Shown here one piece after another: positions 34,271-46,800 of a DNA stretch of 64,000 nucleotides (positions within the stretch are counted from its first letter, which is position 1; every line of letters starts with the position of its first letter). The position numbers and the translations under genes are program-made. The DNA lies in assembly GCA_035236585.1 (NCBI GenBank), contig CP141132.1, positions 63,771,880 through 63,835,879 of the forward strand. The letters are read 5' to 3'. The notes under the pieces are model-generated. The model saw nothing but the letters and a program-made list of their open reading frames with translations, searched no databases and was not told the origin of the DNA. This DNA is from Warburgia ugandensis (taxonomy: Eukaryota > Streptophyta > Magnoliopsida > Canellales > Canellaceae).

Positions 34271-36220
34271 GTGATATGGAGTGCCGATCAGAAGATGGAA
34301 TGCGTAATGAAAATGGAGGCCAAGATTTAGATAGTAAATTACTACAAGAGAAAAATGATTCGGGGAAATCAATACGACGAGCACTTAAATTGGTCAGAGG
34401 ATCAAACTGTTTCTATCCCTTGCAGTCACTCCAATACCCGACAACGGTGTCCGGCCTAAATCTAGGATCAAGCTCATGTTGTGCACATGGACGCATCAAA
34501 AGGTAGAAAAGGCAAAGATCTAAGCTTGGCCTTTGAGAATTTTCTCTAGAGAAAACATTCATCCCCACGCTCCAACAACTGTCTTTTTTGTACAAACAAA
34601 GAATTACATGTAACCAAGTGGTGACTCAAACCTGCAACCAAACCTATTTAAGGAGAAATGCCGAGTTGTCACTAATTAATTGCACTACACATTGTGAAAG
34701 ACTTGAGCGAGGTAAGCGACTAGACAGGCAAATCATTGAAAACAGAGGGAAAGGTGAGCATGAGCTAGAAGGGTAGCCCCATCTCAACTATAAAACTACG
34801 AGTCTATGTTTCGGTTTAGCAACTTCGATTTGCTACAGAGTGTGGACAAACACCTCGACGATTAATGCCATTTTTAGCCAAGAAATAGTTGAGTTTTGCC
34901 ACACGCACACAATATTTAAATCCATTAATAGAAATTGGAGCTGGGAGTTGTACATCTGAATGGAGAAAGATCAAACAGAGAGAAAACTTAAGGGGTTTTT
35001 TCACAGAGCCCTTTGTGAGTTCTGCACTGCAGCTCCTTGTGATTTCTGCACTGCAGCCCCCTTCAACCATTAAATTTCAACGGGCACACGTCCAAATATG
35101 AGTACGTGTAGTTAGCCGTACTACGACAAGTTACTCGCCCCCCACTCTTGCATGATATGTCCCGCTTTGGTTGCAAAGACATGGCCATGTGATCTCTTCC
35201 ACTTGAGAGATCTTTTGTCACAAGCATCAATGTGATTGAATGGTTTTAACATCGGAAAATTTTGTTTTTCACCGTCTATATGTGCTGGTAGTGAAAGGGA
35301 CATTTACTCATATTCTAGCTTATCTAATCCTTGCTGGCTTTGAAGCAAGAATAATCAAAAGCTACTAAGTTGGATGGATGAGTCTGATCAACCGAGACGA
35401 GACCATCATGCAAAAGTAGGGCAGGCTACAATAACTTGGGTGCATTTGCGTGCACTATAAGATCATTCCTTTCCCAATGATTTCAATAATATTTGGCTTT
35501 ACCCCTCAGATCACCACCTTCTTCAAATTCTCTCTCGTAAACAACATCACGTAAAAACTCTTTACTAGTTTACTACTGTGTGATCGTCACCGTTGATTTT
35601 GTGATCTACTAGCACACCTCATTGCTTAGGTGGGGCCCGACACCGTGACTTGCATCAGACGGAGGCGAAATCAGTGCAAGTACTGGCGGTCCAATCGTTG
35701 AATCCCCCATTAGTAGCTTGATCTTTATGGACTATTCAAGCTTGTTTCAGGAAGTGATTTCATGATGGGGGTGGATGATTGGTGTCTTCAAACTCTTTTA
35801 TTTTTAAATCTTCTGGACTCCAGCGAGACTGCGCACTTGTGTCAGGATTTTAGATCCAAAAAGTATGCAAGTAATTTAACTTTTAGCTTGAAAAGTAGGA
35901 AGGGCTACTAACTTGTAGCAGGTTTTGTAGAAAGGGGGTGCAGTGTAAGTTAATGATTGAAGGGGCTGCAGCGTAAAACACAGGATTCATAAGGAGCCTT
36001 ATGTAAAAACTCCAAAACTTGATATGGGAAGACACTTACAGTTTGACTTAAGACACACCATGAGTCTATTGGACAAGCTGGAAGACAAACTTCAGAGACA
36101 AACTTGTTGGATAAGCCGTGACACTGGATGGACAAGTGGAAGATGCCAGTCACCAGCCGCCACTGTGGCAGAAAGAAGAGATCCTTCATCTTTTATATGC
36201 ATGGCAAACTGGACGAGACA
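34271..36220. other. Unassigned sequence within the broken copia
   Basis: Lies between RNase H and protease parts of one copia copy where integrase and reverse transcriptase would be expected, but neither is recognised. GC is somewhat higher than the surroundings. A 13-bp word TCTGCACTGCAGC is repeated at about 35,018 and 35,045. A pyrimidine-rich patch at 35,465-35,550 resembles a plant leader, without a following exon. It may be replaced or foreign sequence. Confidence 0.35.
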
Positions 36221-37790
36221 TTAACTATCTTTACTCGAGCCTTGTCCTAGGATTGCCTCCGTCCTTAGATCCTCAACGGTGGAAAAAGAAGGGGTAAAAT
36301 CAAATATAATATTATTATTACGACTACACTTTTTAACAGAAAGAAGATAGGGTTTAATTGAAGCAACATGGCATATATTGCTAAACCAAAAGAATGACAT
36401 CTGAACAAAAATTAAAAGAGCAATGTAAGGCCAAAGGCCCAACAGGGCACTTCTTTAAAAGCGCCCCTCGTTTTCTCCATAAAGGGCTCACCTTTGAATG
36501 ATCAGGCTCCTTCATCTAATTAGCCTAGCTTTTAATATTGAATAATGAAAGAGTCAAAATGGCTTCATGAGCTTAGTATCCTAAAAGCCATGCTTTTGAA
36601 ACCAGAATATTGACAATTATTTATATCAAGTTTCTAGCTGTTTGTTATCTACGATATAAAGCTATCTTATCTACTTGCTGTTTAAAATATTAATAACTAG
36701 GTCTAGAGCAATTAAAGAGCGGATCTGCAAGGTCAAAGATGGTCCCTTCACGAAAATATGAGTGGCACTTCAATAGAAGTGCCCTATGAGACCATGGATA
36801 TATCATTCCTCTATTTGAAGGGTTTTTTTATTTATCATTTCAATTCTAATGTTTTTTCAAATGGATTACATTGATTAACATCGTTAACATGCACAATTAA
36901 TAAACGTTGACCATCTCTGACTATGATTTGATCTAGGCCATTGTATTTCAAGTGGATTGTTAGGTCTGACATGTCTGAGGTCAAATGATGGTTAGAACCT
37001 AAATCAATTAGTCGAGATCAATGAGAAAAGAGAAGAGGAGCTGCAACCTAGATAAGCATGATTAAATCGTTGGGGACAAGCATCAAAAGTATTACCTTTT
37101 TCTCAGTGATCTGCCATTAGAACATTAACTTTCGGGTGGAGATTTGTGATGATGCTACGTAGCATCATCACCTTGGTCAGCGAGAAAAACCTCATGGCTG
37201 AGCACGACCACAAAGCTCATTAAATGGAACAACTTCATGGCACAGACGAACAGCAGCAGTGAAGTCCCGAAACACATGACCTAATCCACATAGAGTAGCT
37301 TGGGACTAGATCCTCATCTTGGACCGGCGAATCAATGGCAGCAAGGGCATCAACAACAGATAATACGATCTTTGAAGCATAAAAATTTGAGTTTTGGAAT
37401 TCAGCTAAAAAAAGTGAGGAAGTATGTTCCATGTTTGATATGAGCTAGTATACACTCACGACATAGCAAGTGACAACTTCACTTAGTGACGAGATGATTC
37501 AAGAGAGGGTGATCTGGTCCTGGCGAATCCAAGTAGCATCCAGAGATATGTTGATGTGCGGATTCGAGGCCAGAAAAATTCTATCCACATAACCAAGTAA
37601 ATCGTATCCATTATGTACAGGGATGAATAGCGATGTTGTAGCAAATAGTTTGAGAAGATGAGTGGTAACTGAGAAGCAATATTGTTGGCAATAAAAGCTA
37701 AGGAATGAGAGTTTGAGGACGGGGTATTGTCATTGGAAACAGTAGATATGATGGCCAGGAAACAAATGAAAATAAGAGTTTGATTCGAAC
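36221..37790 (-). mobile_element. Broken Ty1/copia gag-protease region
   Basis: Minus-strand fossil of a second copia copy. From right: a gag part (about 37,235-37,790) with LHGYDLL-like and SVVDALAAIDSPVQDEDLV words typical of the UBN2-type gag; a protease part (about 36,830-37,035) with a SNHHLTSDMSDL word; and the stretch leading to integrase (36,221-36,430) with SIKPYLLSVKK. A MITE interrupts it at 36,444-36,785. Many breaks; lineage not assigned beyond copia. Confidence 0.75.
36444..36785. mobile_element. MITE nested in copia protease-integrase region, 342 bp
   Basis: Terminal inverted repeats of about 45 bp: the left starts AGGGCACTTCTTTAAAAGCG and the right, in reverse complement, AGGGCACTTCTATTGAAGTG, both running on to an AAGGG block. 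Copia similarity stops and resumes at its two sides, supporting the boundaries. No clear target duplication was seen, so the superfamily is open. Confidence 0.75.
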
Positions 37791-37799
37791 TTTACAACC

Positions 37800-38470
37800 T
37801 TGTGACACAATGGAGGAGTAAGGACTAGCCAAGACGTCGGATCTCCACCACACGATTCGTTATGGTGTTGTTTGCGTTTATAAATGAATCGAAAGAATTG
37901 TCAATCGTGGAAGATTATAATTAATGAGATTCCTGATTAGACAGGATTGATTCAAACTAGTTGGTCTGTAGACATCATGTGCTATTCTCATTACGCTTGG
38001 TAGCAGATTTCAGGTGCTTTTCTCCTTACTGGGAGATTTCAAGTAGACTTAGGAATTGGACATGCTTTCTTAGTAGTTCACTTCATAACTCTTCTTCTCC
38101 CCACCCCGCACCAAAAAAAAAAAAAGAAACAGGCTAGTAGGAAGATGAGAACAAACTGCTACAAAGAAAGCTGTTGGGTCAAAGAGAAATATGATTGACT
38201 TATCCTTCACAATCCTATATGTACCAAACCTTATCAACATTCCCAAGCTGCTTCAATAACTTTACAGAGAATGTCCCAAAACATAAAATTGCCTAGAAAG
38301 TCTAGCACGTTGAAGCTCTCCATTATCAACATAAATAGACCTCGAAAATCGATAATACTAATTTGGCAGAGAACCGTGAGAATGATACGAATCTAAACCA
38401 ACCAACTCATTCCAAGCGTTTCATTTGCATTCCTTCCAAAGATTGGTAAATGAAAGGATATCAGCAAAGA
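37800..38470. other. Unassigned; possibly copia leader/LTR remnant
   Basis: Upstream (minus sense) of the copia gag part, so it may include that copy's 5' LTR, but no LTR signature could be fixed. Contains an A13 run at 38,112. Confidence 0.3.
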
Positions 38471-38475
38471 TTATA

Positions 38476-38891
38476 GAAAAAATTTCACTTTACTACCTTG
38501 AACTTTGCCTGAAATCTTACATAAGGACCTCATCTTTCAAAAGTAAAATATAAGGCTCCTTACTAAGTGTATCTCTATAGTCCACTTCGTAATGGACCAT
38601 TAATTTTTTATACGGAGAGTTGTGTATGTTCACATGATTTTTAGAGTGCATAATGATCATTTCAACTAAATTACGTTAATATAAGAAAAATCTTTTCAGT
38701 TTAATATAGTCTTCTTCATCTCATACTTTTCTCACATTGGTCTTCTAGACAAAATTTAATGGTCCATTATGGAATGGACTACGGAGATAAACTTACATAA
38801 TAATGGGTCACTTATGTGATACCTTTGCAATATATAGGGTCCTTTTGTGAGATTGTGGGTAAAGTTCGACGTGGTAAAATGAAAATTTTCC
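38476..38891. mobile_element. MITE, about 0.42 kb
   Basis: Long imperfect inverted repeats: left AAATTTCACTTTACTACCTT, then GAACTTTGCC; right, in reverse complement, AAATTTTCATTTTACCAC, then GAACTTTACCC. Both arms continue to a shared AGTCCA-TTC-TAATGGACCATTAA block about 110 bp inside, so most of the element is hairpin-forming. No coding capacity. Edges are good to about 10 bp; the target duplication is not resolved. Confidence 0.75.
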
Positions 38892-38999
38892 TTTGATATC
38901 AAAGGAAATTAAGACTAAAAAATGACTCTCACAAGTTAACAAAAAAATTTCAGAAAAGCAAACAACCAAAGTCAAATTCCTTACAACAACTTAAGGTTG

Positions 39000-40065
39000 G
39001 AACCTTTTGTTTACTTCCCTTTCTTTTCTAACCCTATGTTTGAACTTTCTATCTTCATAGTATTGGAAAACATTTAACTTGCATGAATTGAATTCTTTAA
39101 GCCTAGCTTAGAAACCTGCCACAAATGCCACTTCTTAAAGATAGTTGATGACTACCAAATGTGCAACAGATTCCAGCAATTTTATCTCTAGAATTCAACC
39201 AAGTAATACTTAGTCTCTTGCCTTTACTAATTTCAATATTAGACTAAGGCTAGTACTTTAGTCTACAATTTATGAATGTCTTTAGAAAACTAGAAAATTA
39301 CAAATTCTAAAGATCAAAATATCTCTTTATTTTCTTGTAACAAATCTCCATGATATAAGCTCCTTCATATCTCAAAGAGAACAACAATCTGGAAAGCACA
39401 ATAAGAACTCGAATCACCTTATAAGTAAGACCAAAGATCAAGACTCTAAGATTTTAATGAGAAACTAAATAACAGGAAAGTACCAAGATCAAGTAAACTC
39501 ATATGAACAAGTGCTTCCATAGATCAATATGTAACCCTAGAAACTAGAGTGCTTGAAGATTGATACACTCAAGTCTCATCTTTCTAGCTAGAACTCCATA
39601 AGTAGATAACTTCTAGAAGAACACTTGAAAGAGAATTCATCTAACCTAGCAAATTTTGGAACAAATAAAGTATAGAATGCCTCTAATTGAACAAGCTCTA
39701 GAAGAAAAGAAAGACTAGAGAATGCCTCTAATGGGGTAGACTAGAGAGCAAAAACCAAACACTTGAAAGCTTTGGGGAGAGAATAGTAATTGGTGCAATA
39801 TAGTGGCATGGGTAGTTGTCACATAAAGTAAAAAAGTTATTACACTTGTAATGGTTGAAGATATTAACTAAATTTATGACAAAACTATGGGAATATAACA
39901 ACCAATGCAATAAAACCAAAGCTATTGTTACATAAGAAAACACTTAGCATTTCTCATCAAATGTTTATGATCAAGTGATATTAGATGCATAATGGTCCAA
40001 GCATTTAATTTAGAATAAATTCTAATAACTTCCCACTTGTTTTAAGATAAAACAATTAAGAAAAC
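39000..40065 (-). mobile_element. Ty1/copia 3' LTR (third copia copy)
   Basis: On the minus strand a purine tract AAGTGGGGGAA (40,066-40,076) precedes the LTR start TGTTTTC at 40,065. The LTR body extends left to roughly 39,000, where its end was not pinpointed. The flanking non-coding stretch at 40,070-40,400 resembles that beside the LTR at 29,814, including CTCTTAGT(G/A)TATACAATT, so the two copies belong to related families. Broken element. Confidence 0.55.
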
Positions 40066-41390
40066 ATTCCCCCACTTGTTTTCAAATTAAAACAAGATTA
40101 AAAAAGGTAATAATTAAAATTAGTGCATAAAAGAAAGTGTTTTCTAGACCTGAAAGTTCTCTTAGTATATACAATTCAACAATTATCAAGGCATATAATA
40201 AACAAAGTCTTGATCTACTCCCCTTTATGATAAGGTAGAAATGTAACATACACTTGTCTTTTAGGAGATAGGTGTACTTTAGCTTTACATATTTATGTTA
40301 GGCTATACACATAATCTTGTATTTTCCCAAATTCTTTAAAGACCAATAATTAGTCTCGTAAAAAATGGCCTCACTTTCACACTTTGAAAAGGTGAATCTA
40401 TCAAAAGTGGTCCTGTATGCACTACAATCCAAAGATTTGTAAATTCATTAAGATAGAAAATATCAACCTCACTATGCATAGGACATACTACATACATCAT
40501 AAGAATGAGTAATGAAACTTAATTGATCACATTGTACTACATCTCATAATTGCCAAAAGGGTTGTGTTTTCCTTTAAAACTAGTAGCAACACTAAGTAGG
40601 GTTGCCACTATTTTCAATTCAATTGGGTTGTTAAACTCATTCCGCTCAATGTTTAGTGATATGCTCTCTTACTAGAACCTTGGAGAGAGGATTGACTTCT
40701 TAGAGTATATGGTCAAATATCTTAGACTAAACCTTTAATTTTGTCATGCTTCAAACATGACGTCTAGTAATTTATTGACAATGAATATTGTACGCTTTTG
40801 TGACAACTACATTATTACCACAATCAAAATAGATAGTTATAGCTTTCATTGCTTCATCCTTATAGATACATTTGCTAATAGGGTTTCATTGCACATTGTT
40901 CCTCATTGAGAGGTGATCCTCTTCATGAGCATTAATTGTATATCAAAATACATAATGCATGTTTATTTCTTCATTTGCCACAAGGTGACTCCAAATGCCT
41001 TCAAGTAAAATTGTGAACTTAGTCATCCATATTGAGTAAAATTTATGCATTCACCAAGTTTGGCTCATTTAGATCCCAAATTGCATCACTGTAGCCCTCA
41101 ACTACAATAGGATATATCCCATAATGCAACTCAAGATGCAAAGCTTTCATAAGATATTGTGTAATTCTCACTAAAGTTTTCAAATGCTTATTATTTGGAT
41201 TGATTTTATGCTTACTCAGCTTCCAAAATTGTGCATGGATGAGTACTTTCTAGTTTAAGAATTTATATGCTTTGCTAGTCATGGAAAAATAATAAAAGTT
41301 CACTCAGTTCCCAAATATCCCGCATTAGATTCTTTAAGTTTTAGTGACATTACATGTCCTAGGTTATTTGAAGTTGCAAGTCGGTGCAAA
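40066..41390 (-). mobile_element. Ty1/copia RNase H end and 3' non-coding region
   Basis: Weak but ordered minus-strand similarity to the copia RNase H C-terminus at about 40,560-41,250, including a PLSKVLVREHIT word (family PLTKGLSRE) and an AITIYFDCGNN word. Many breaks. The right edge coincides with the start of the second RTE LINE, which may have been inserted here. Confidence 0.6.
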
Positions 41391-41394
41391 ATCT

Positions 41395-42476
41395 TTTGGC
41401 AAATTGTATGCCATGAATCTAAAGACTAAGACATTCCTTGAGGCTAGGGAATTCTCCATAGGTGGCATGCTACATCAAACTTGAATGGAGTGAGAATTGG
41501 ACAAGGGCTACTAGGGTTTCCCCCACTAAGTGACATGTTGCTTCCAATCTTGGTTGTAGTGGAAAAAAGGGAAGGGCTCATAAAGTATTCCCTCAAAAGT
41601 GATGAGCTGCATCAGAACCTAAGTGTAGTAAGAAGTAGGCAAGGGTTTCCACAATGTTCTAGATGTGCATAGGTAAAGAGACTAGCTCAGAAGAATAAAA
41701 TTTGTATTGCTACATGGAATATAGGCATTTTGACATGTAAGAGTAAATACAAGGAAACATATATGAGAGTCAACATAGCTTATGTCCAAGAAACCAAGAA
41801 CAAAGGGGCTAAAACTAAAGAAATCAATGGGTATTGGCTATTATATATAGGAAAGAACAATAATAGAAATTACACTAGGATAGTGATGAATAAAGAATTG
41901 AAAGATAAAGTTGTTGATACTAGAAGAACCAATGATAGAATTCAACTAATAAAACTTATTCTAGGAGAGAAGATCATAAATGTTATAAGTGAATACACCC
42001 CCCAAATAGGATTAGAACATAGAATCAAGAGATATTTCTAGAAATTTATGAATGGAGTAATGTAAGAAATTTCCAACACAAAGGCGGTATTTATAAGAGT
42101 ATACTTAAATGGTCGTATAAGAAAAGAAAAAGAAGGATATGATAGGGTATATGAAAGGTATGGTATTAGAGAAAGAAATGAAATGGGGAAAGCTATCCTC
42201 AATTTTGCTTTGGCATATAACCTAACTTGATTAAACACATACTTTAAGAAAAGGGATGAATACTTACTAACCTTTAAAAGCGAATCATATAGAAGCTAAA
42301 TAAACTTTTATTCCACTTAGGAATGTCAAAAGATCAATGTGTAAGGATTGTAAGGTGATACTCAATGAAAGTTTAACTATACAACATAGGTTAATGGTTA
42401 TGAATATTTATATTAAGAGATGGAAGAAGGGAAATGAACTCAAAAGGTGTCTAAAAACTAAGTGATGGAACTTAAA
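41395..42476 (+). mobile_element. RTE-type LINE, 3'-truncated second copy
   Basis: Aligns with 5265-6290 of the first copy: the same leader opening (ATGAATCTAAAGACTAAGAC), the same leader units (cores near 41,486, 41,555 and 41,624), the same AAAGAGACTAGCTCA and then the endonuclease. Similarity ends at about 42,476, just after a CTAAAAACTAAGTG block also present in copy one. Loss of the 3' part is unusual for target-primed LINEs, which normally lose the 5' end, so later deletion or insertion is likely. Confidence 0.8.
41690..42300 (+). pseudogene. RTE LINE endonuclease, second copy
   Basis: Reads KICIATWNIGILTCKSK, then in the frame 41,730-42,041 VNIAYVQETKNKGAKTKEIN, WLLYIGKNNN, MNKELKDKVVDTRRTNDRIQ and LGEKIINVISEYTPQ, followed after a stop by YDRVYERYGIRERNEMGKA and KRDEYLLT. 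It is better preserved than the first copy across the N-terminal half, with the QETK catalytic motif intact. It is broken further on and lacks a reverse transcriptase. Confidence 0.8.
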
Positions 42477-43200
42477 AGGATTGTGGCCAAAAATAAAAAA
42501 TACATTGACTTGAGCCAAAATAGAATCATTTGATATTTGAACCCCTCTTCCATCCAGCTGAAAATGGAAACCTAGTAACATAACTAAATAATGAGAAAAG
42601 ATACCCTTTTACATTAGAAGCAGTCATGAGTGAATGGCTTGATTCCAAACTCTTTTAAATGGATGGTCTTGGTTTTCCATATTAAACTAAGAGGAAAAGG
42701 GTCTTAAAGTAGTAGATGCTTCTATTTTGGATATTAAGTAAATGGATTTTGTATTTTTAAATTGGAATCCAAGTGATGAGATAGGTGGAATGGTTGTTAA
42801 GCAGGCTTGTGAGGAGTGGCATTTTAGTGTGTGGTTATTTTGGAGGGGACAGAAAAGAAAAGGCTATGAAAGGATTTTGACATATATAATATTTGTAGGA
42901 AATAAACAATCATTGATTTCTTGCACTCTTCTTTATTTAACTTCTTCTCATATTGTAAAGTACTTTTCCTCATATTTTTCCTTTTATTCACTTGAATATG
43001 TCTACAATGATATGTCCCTTAAATCAGTTTCATTATAACCTTTCTTAAAGGCCTATGAAGCTCTTCTTTCTCTTTATAAAATCATAATTTTCCTACTTTA
43101 AATGTAAATATTGCTCTTGGCCATTTCTACTTTCTTTAAAACTCTTTGCCATCCCATCCTCCCCTTAAATATTTAACCTTTTTTCTTCACTCATTCTTAT
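42477..43200. other. Unassigned AT-rich sequence
   Basis: Starts where RTE similarity stops. The open frame 42,742-43,038 matches nothing I know. No element end was recognised. Confidence 0.4.
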
Positions 43201-43373
43201 CTCCAATGGATGGTAAAATGCTCAAAATTTCCATTTCACAACCCCTAAAGGTTAAAAAAGTATGGCCCTAGAGTTATCCAATGGATTAGTTTTGGGTGCA
43301 TATGCCCTATAAGATTGTTTGAATTAGAGAAACAACTTGGATCCTTGGAAAAATATAAGCAATGGCCCAACTT
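43201..43373 (+). repeat. Local duplication, undisturbed copy
   Basis: Starts TCCAATGGATGGTAAAATGC and runs to GGCCCAACTTGC just before the CT array. The second copy is at 43,671-43,824 plus 57,526-57,552, split by the large LTR element. Confidence 0.75.
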
Positions 43374-43488
<115 letters not shown>

Positions 43489-43670
43489 TCTATAATGAAA
43501 TGTTTTCCTTAGTTTTCCATTGAAAAATGGAAGTTAGGCCCATTGCTTGCATTTTTAGTAATACATGTTGTTCATCTAATTCATGTTGTCCCATATGCCT
43601 TACATATAAAAAAATCTCACCTATTGGACACCTCTATAACCATGCTCCTTGTACATTTTGGGATTGTAAG

Positions 43671-43824
43671 ATGGATGGTGAAATGCTTAAAACTGCCATT
43701 TCACATTCCCAAATGGTCAAAGAAGTACGGCCCTAGAGTTATCCATTGGATGAGTTTCCCCTACACATGCCATATAAGATTTATAGAATTCGATAAACAA
43801 CTCGGATCACTAGAAAATATAGGT
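43671..43824 (+). repeat. Local duplication, left piece of the split copy
   Basis: Matches 43,205-43,355: ATGGATGGT(G/A)AAATGC, GGCCCTAGAGTTATCCA and the ATAAGATT and GGATC blocks in order. It stops at the LTR at 43,825 and the remainder continues at 57,526. Confidence 0.75.
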
Positions 43825-46800
43825 TGTAACCACTTGGGTTTTTATAGGACTTTTTAAATGTAAAAGACAATTAAAATGTGAAATCAATCTCTATTAAAAA
43901 CATTTTTGAAAATCAAATAACAACAAAAGAACCTTATGTTTTAAAAACTCATTCTAAAAAATCCCAAGTGTTATTTTTGTTTCTCAAAAAGGATTATTGG
44001 TGAAATGAGAGCTTACATTTCTATAAAAAAATCTGGTAGAGTTTTCTCTGTTTTTTGGACATTAGACATTTAACGCATGTCACTGCGAAGTACCTAATAA
44101 ACATAATTTTTATAAATAAAAGAATAAGGGAAACTCCGTCTCCATCTCATCACATTTACAAACATGACTAAGTGTTTTGAAAATCAAAATAAATGAAAAC
44201 CAAAGAAAAATCCATGACTTAAAATATACCTGCTAGGATCAATCTAGTCACATCCACAAAACCTCGACTTCCAATTTCAGGTCTACACATCCATAAAGCA
44301 AAGTCATATTAAATTAAAGTATTATTACAATTTACTAGTTTAACAACCACATCACAATCCTGTTTGATATACCTGTTTAGTCATCTTGAAATCTCTACTA
44401 CAGTCTTCTGTTTCCTTTCCCCTGTTATGTTTCTTCAAACTTAAGATTTTATAAACAATTTACATTACGGTGAACCCATCGGCCGATTGGTCAGGAGTAC
44501 TCATCAAGCCCATCTACTTGGGGTCACAAAACAAAAATCCTATGGTACACTTGCTCATGACTAGATCACTAAATCGTGTCTCTCCAGTATCTAGAGAACA
44601 GCCACAGCATCCTCCATGGCGAGTGCAAATACATCTCGAAAGGGTGCCATGACCACCTCCAATAGTTGTTCCTACCACAACAGTCGAGAAAATAGATGCT
44701 TCTTTGGGCATGAATACCTACCACCTTTAGTGGTTAGAAGCCGAGAGGCCAAACTCATAAAACATCTCAACATAGTGATCACTAGGCTCATTAGCCTGAA
44801 CAAAGACATATCTCAATCCAAATGATATTAAATCACATAGTATATATGTCATGCAAGATCATGCATTTCTTTAACTCAAACTCAAAACATAGGATTGATG
44901 CATTTCAAATATCATCATTTCTTTCAAAAGCACTCAATTATATATAATGAACAACATCATTTTTGTTTTTCATACAAAAACATGCATCATGGCTATAAAG
45001 ATACATAAATATAATTCACATGCCTCATTTGCAAATATTACATTCTTTAAAAGCTAACATGATGTAGCATGATAAAAATATAGGTTTCATAATAGTTAAG
45101 AAGCCTCAAATATGAAATATGATTGTCAAATGATTTGATCATTTAAAGTTCGCATGTCTTTACAAACTAATTGCATACTTAAAATCTCATTCACAAATAG
45201 ATGTTAAAACCACCTACCTCTTAGGCAAAATTCTCAATTTCGCTAAGTTCCTTCCTTATCTAGACTTATCGATCAATCTTCTCTGTTGATGTTACAGAGT
45301 TTTTATCAATGTCGAATCATATATAAATAAGTACATAAAAATTATGTTTTAATCAAAGTCTAATGGCTTAGGTCATCATAAGCCGTTTAACTTTCCACTA
45401 ATCATCTATTCCATAGAGTAATACATGATCAAGTTAATCCTAGATCCATTATTCATTCACCAATTAATGGTCCACAGTTTAGCTTTGCCTTTTCCTGTGG
45501 AATAACCCCCTTGACAGACCATCTAAATCTAAAAGTTTACTCCAATAAGTCATAGTGATCTTACTTAGTATTTCAAGGTGTAATTTCATATATAATTGTT
45601 CAAATATGTACTTTTAAGTTCTATATATTGGATGGTAATATTACTTTCAATTATCAATATAATCCTATAGTCACATTTCATTAAATTGCATAAAAGCAAT
45701 ATCATTAGTTTCTCATTTGCAACTGATTATGATCCGATGGTCAACAATCATCAGCTCATCCCTACAGTCCATGAATTTTCATTTCTAACATCTAATTTGA
45801 TATATAACTTTTAAATTCATATTTTTATCAAAATTTAACAATTACATTTACATTTACTCACCATGAATAGTATTCATCATTTCTGATTTGGATGTTTATC
45901 CTAGTTCCACAATTTTATATCATATTTAAGACAATTCAAGGTTCAAGAATTCATCTGTGGCATCTAATCATTGATCAAACATCACAGGTTTCATGTTTAC
46001 ATAGTGATAGATTGGACGACCTAGATCATTTGATCTTTTTTGTTTCAAATTCATACAAATCAAGTCATCCTTATCATTTTTAAGGATGGGGAATTCAATG
46101 GCAGCATCTAATATTGGTCAGATGTTGCTAGATAGTGTTTTATGCAGGAACAGATCGAATGGCAAAGATTGTTCGATTGATCTGTCCATTTTCTTACAAT
46201 TTTTTGTCATATCCCATATAATTGAAGGTCGACGAAGTTATCTGTAGTGTCTGATCATTGTTCAAACATCTCCAAACTGCTGTGTCAATAGTCCCCGAAC
46301 GAACGGCTAAGATTGTTCAATTGGATTCTAGGTCAGAGCTACAACTTCAGTCAAGTTGGAGTTATACCAAGTATGTAATTAGCCATGTCTACCCTTAGAT
46401 TAGGAATTGGACAAACGGATCATCATAAAAACCTCAATCCAACATGAACAGTGTGGATTTAGCTAAAAATCTCAAAATCACGAGTTGGGTTTAGTAGGTC
46501 TTACCTTTTGGATGCATCTCCATGCATTTTCCACCCTTGGATGAGCTATATTGATCATCATTTCGCTTAAAACCCTCCAATCTCGCAGCATGCATTGTCT
46601 CCCCTCCAATCAACAATCCAGATCATCTAGGATCTTCCAATAAACTTGGGGGTTTTTCTCTTGTCACCGTGCTGAACAAGTAATTCGAGCTGGCATTGTC
46701 TCTGGTGACAACCTGTAACTCTGGCAGACCCAGAAACCCTCATTTCCTTACCACATGCCTACTCCTCTAGCATCTTCTCTCTCTCTCTGTCTCTCTTCTC

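Noticed and set aside
38180-38470. Minus-strand frame suggestive of a host exon
   Set aside because: Short, no recognised domain and no convincing splice or start signals; left unassigned.
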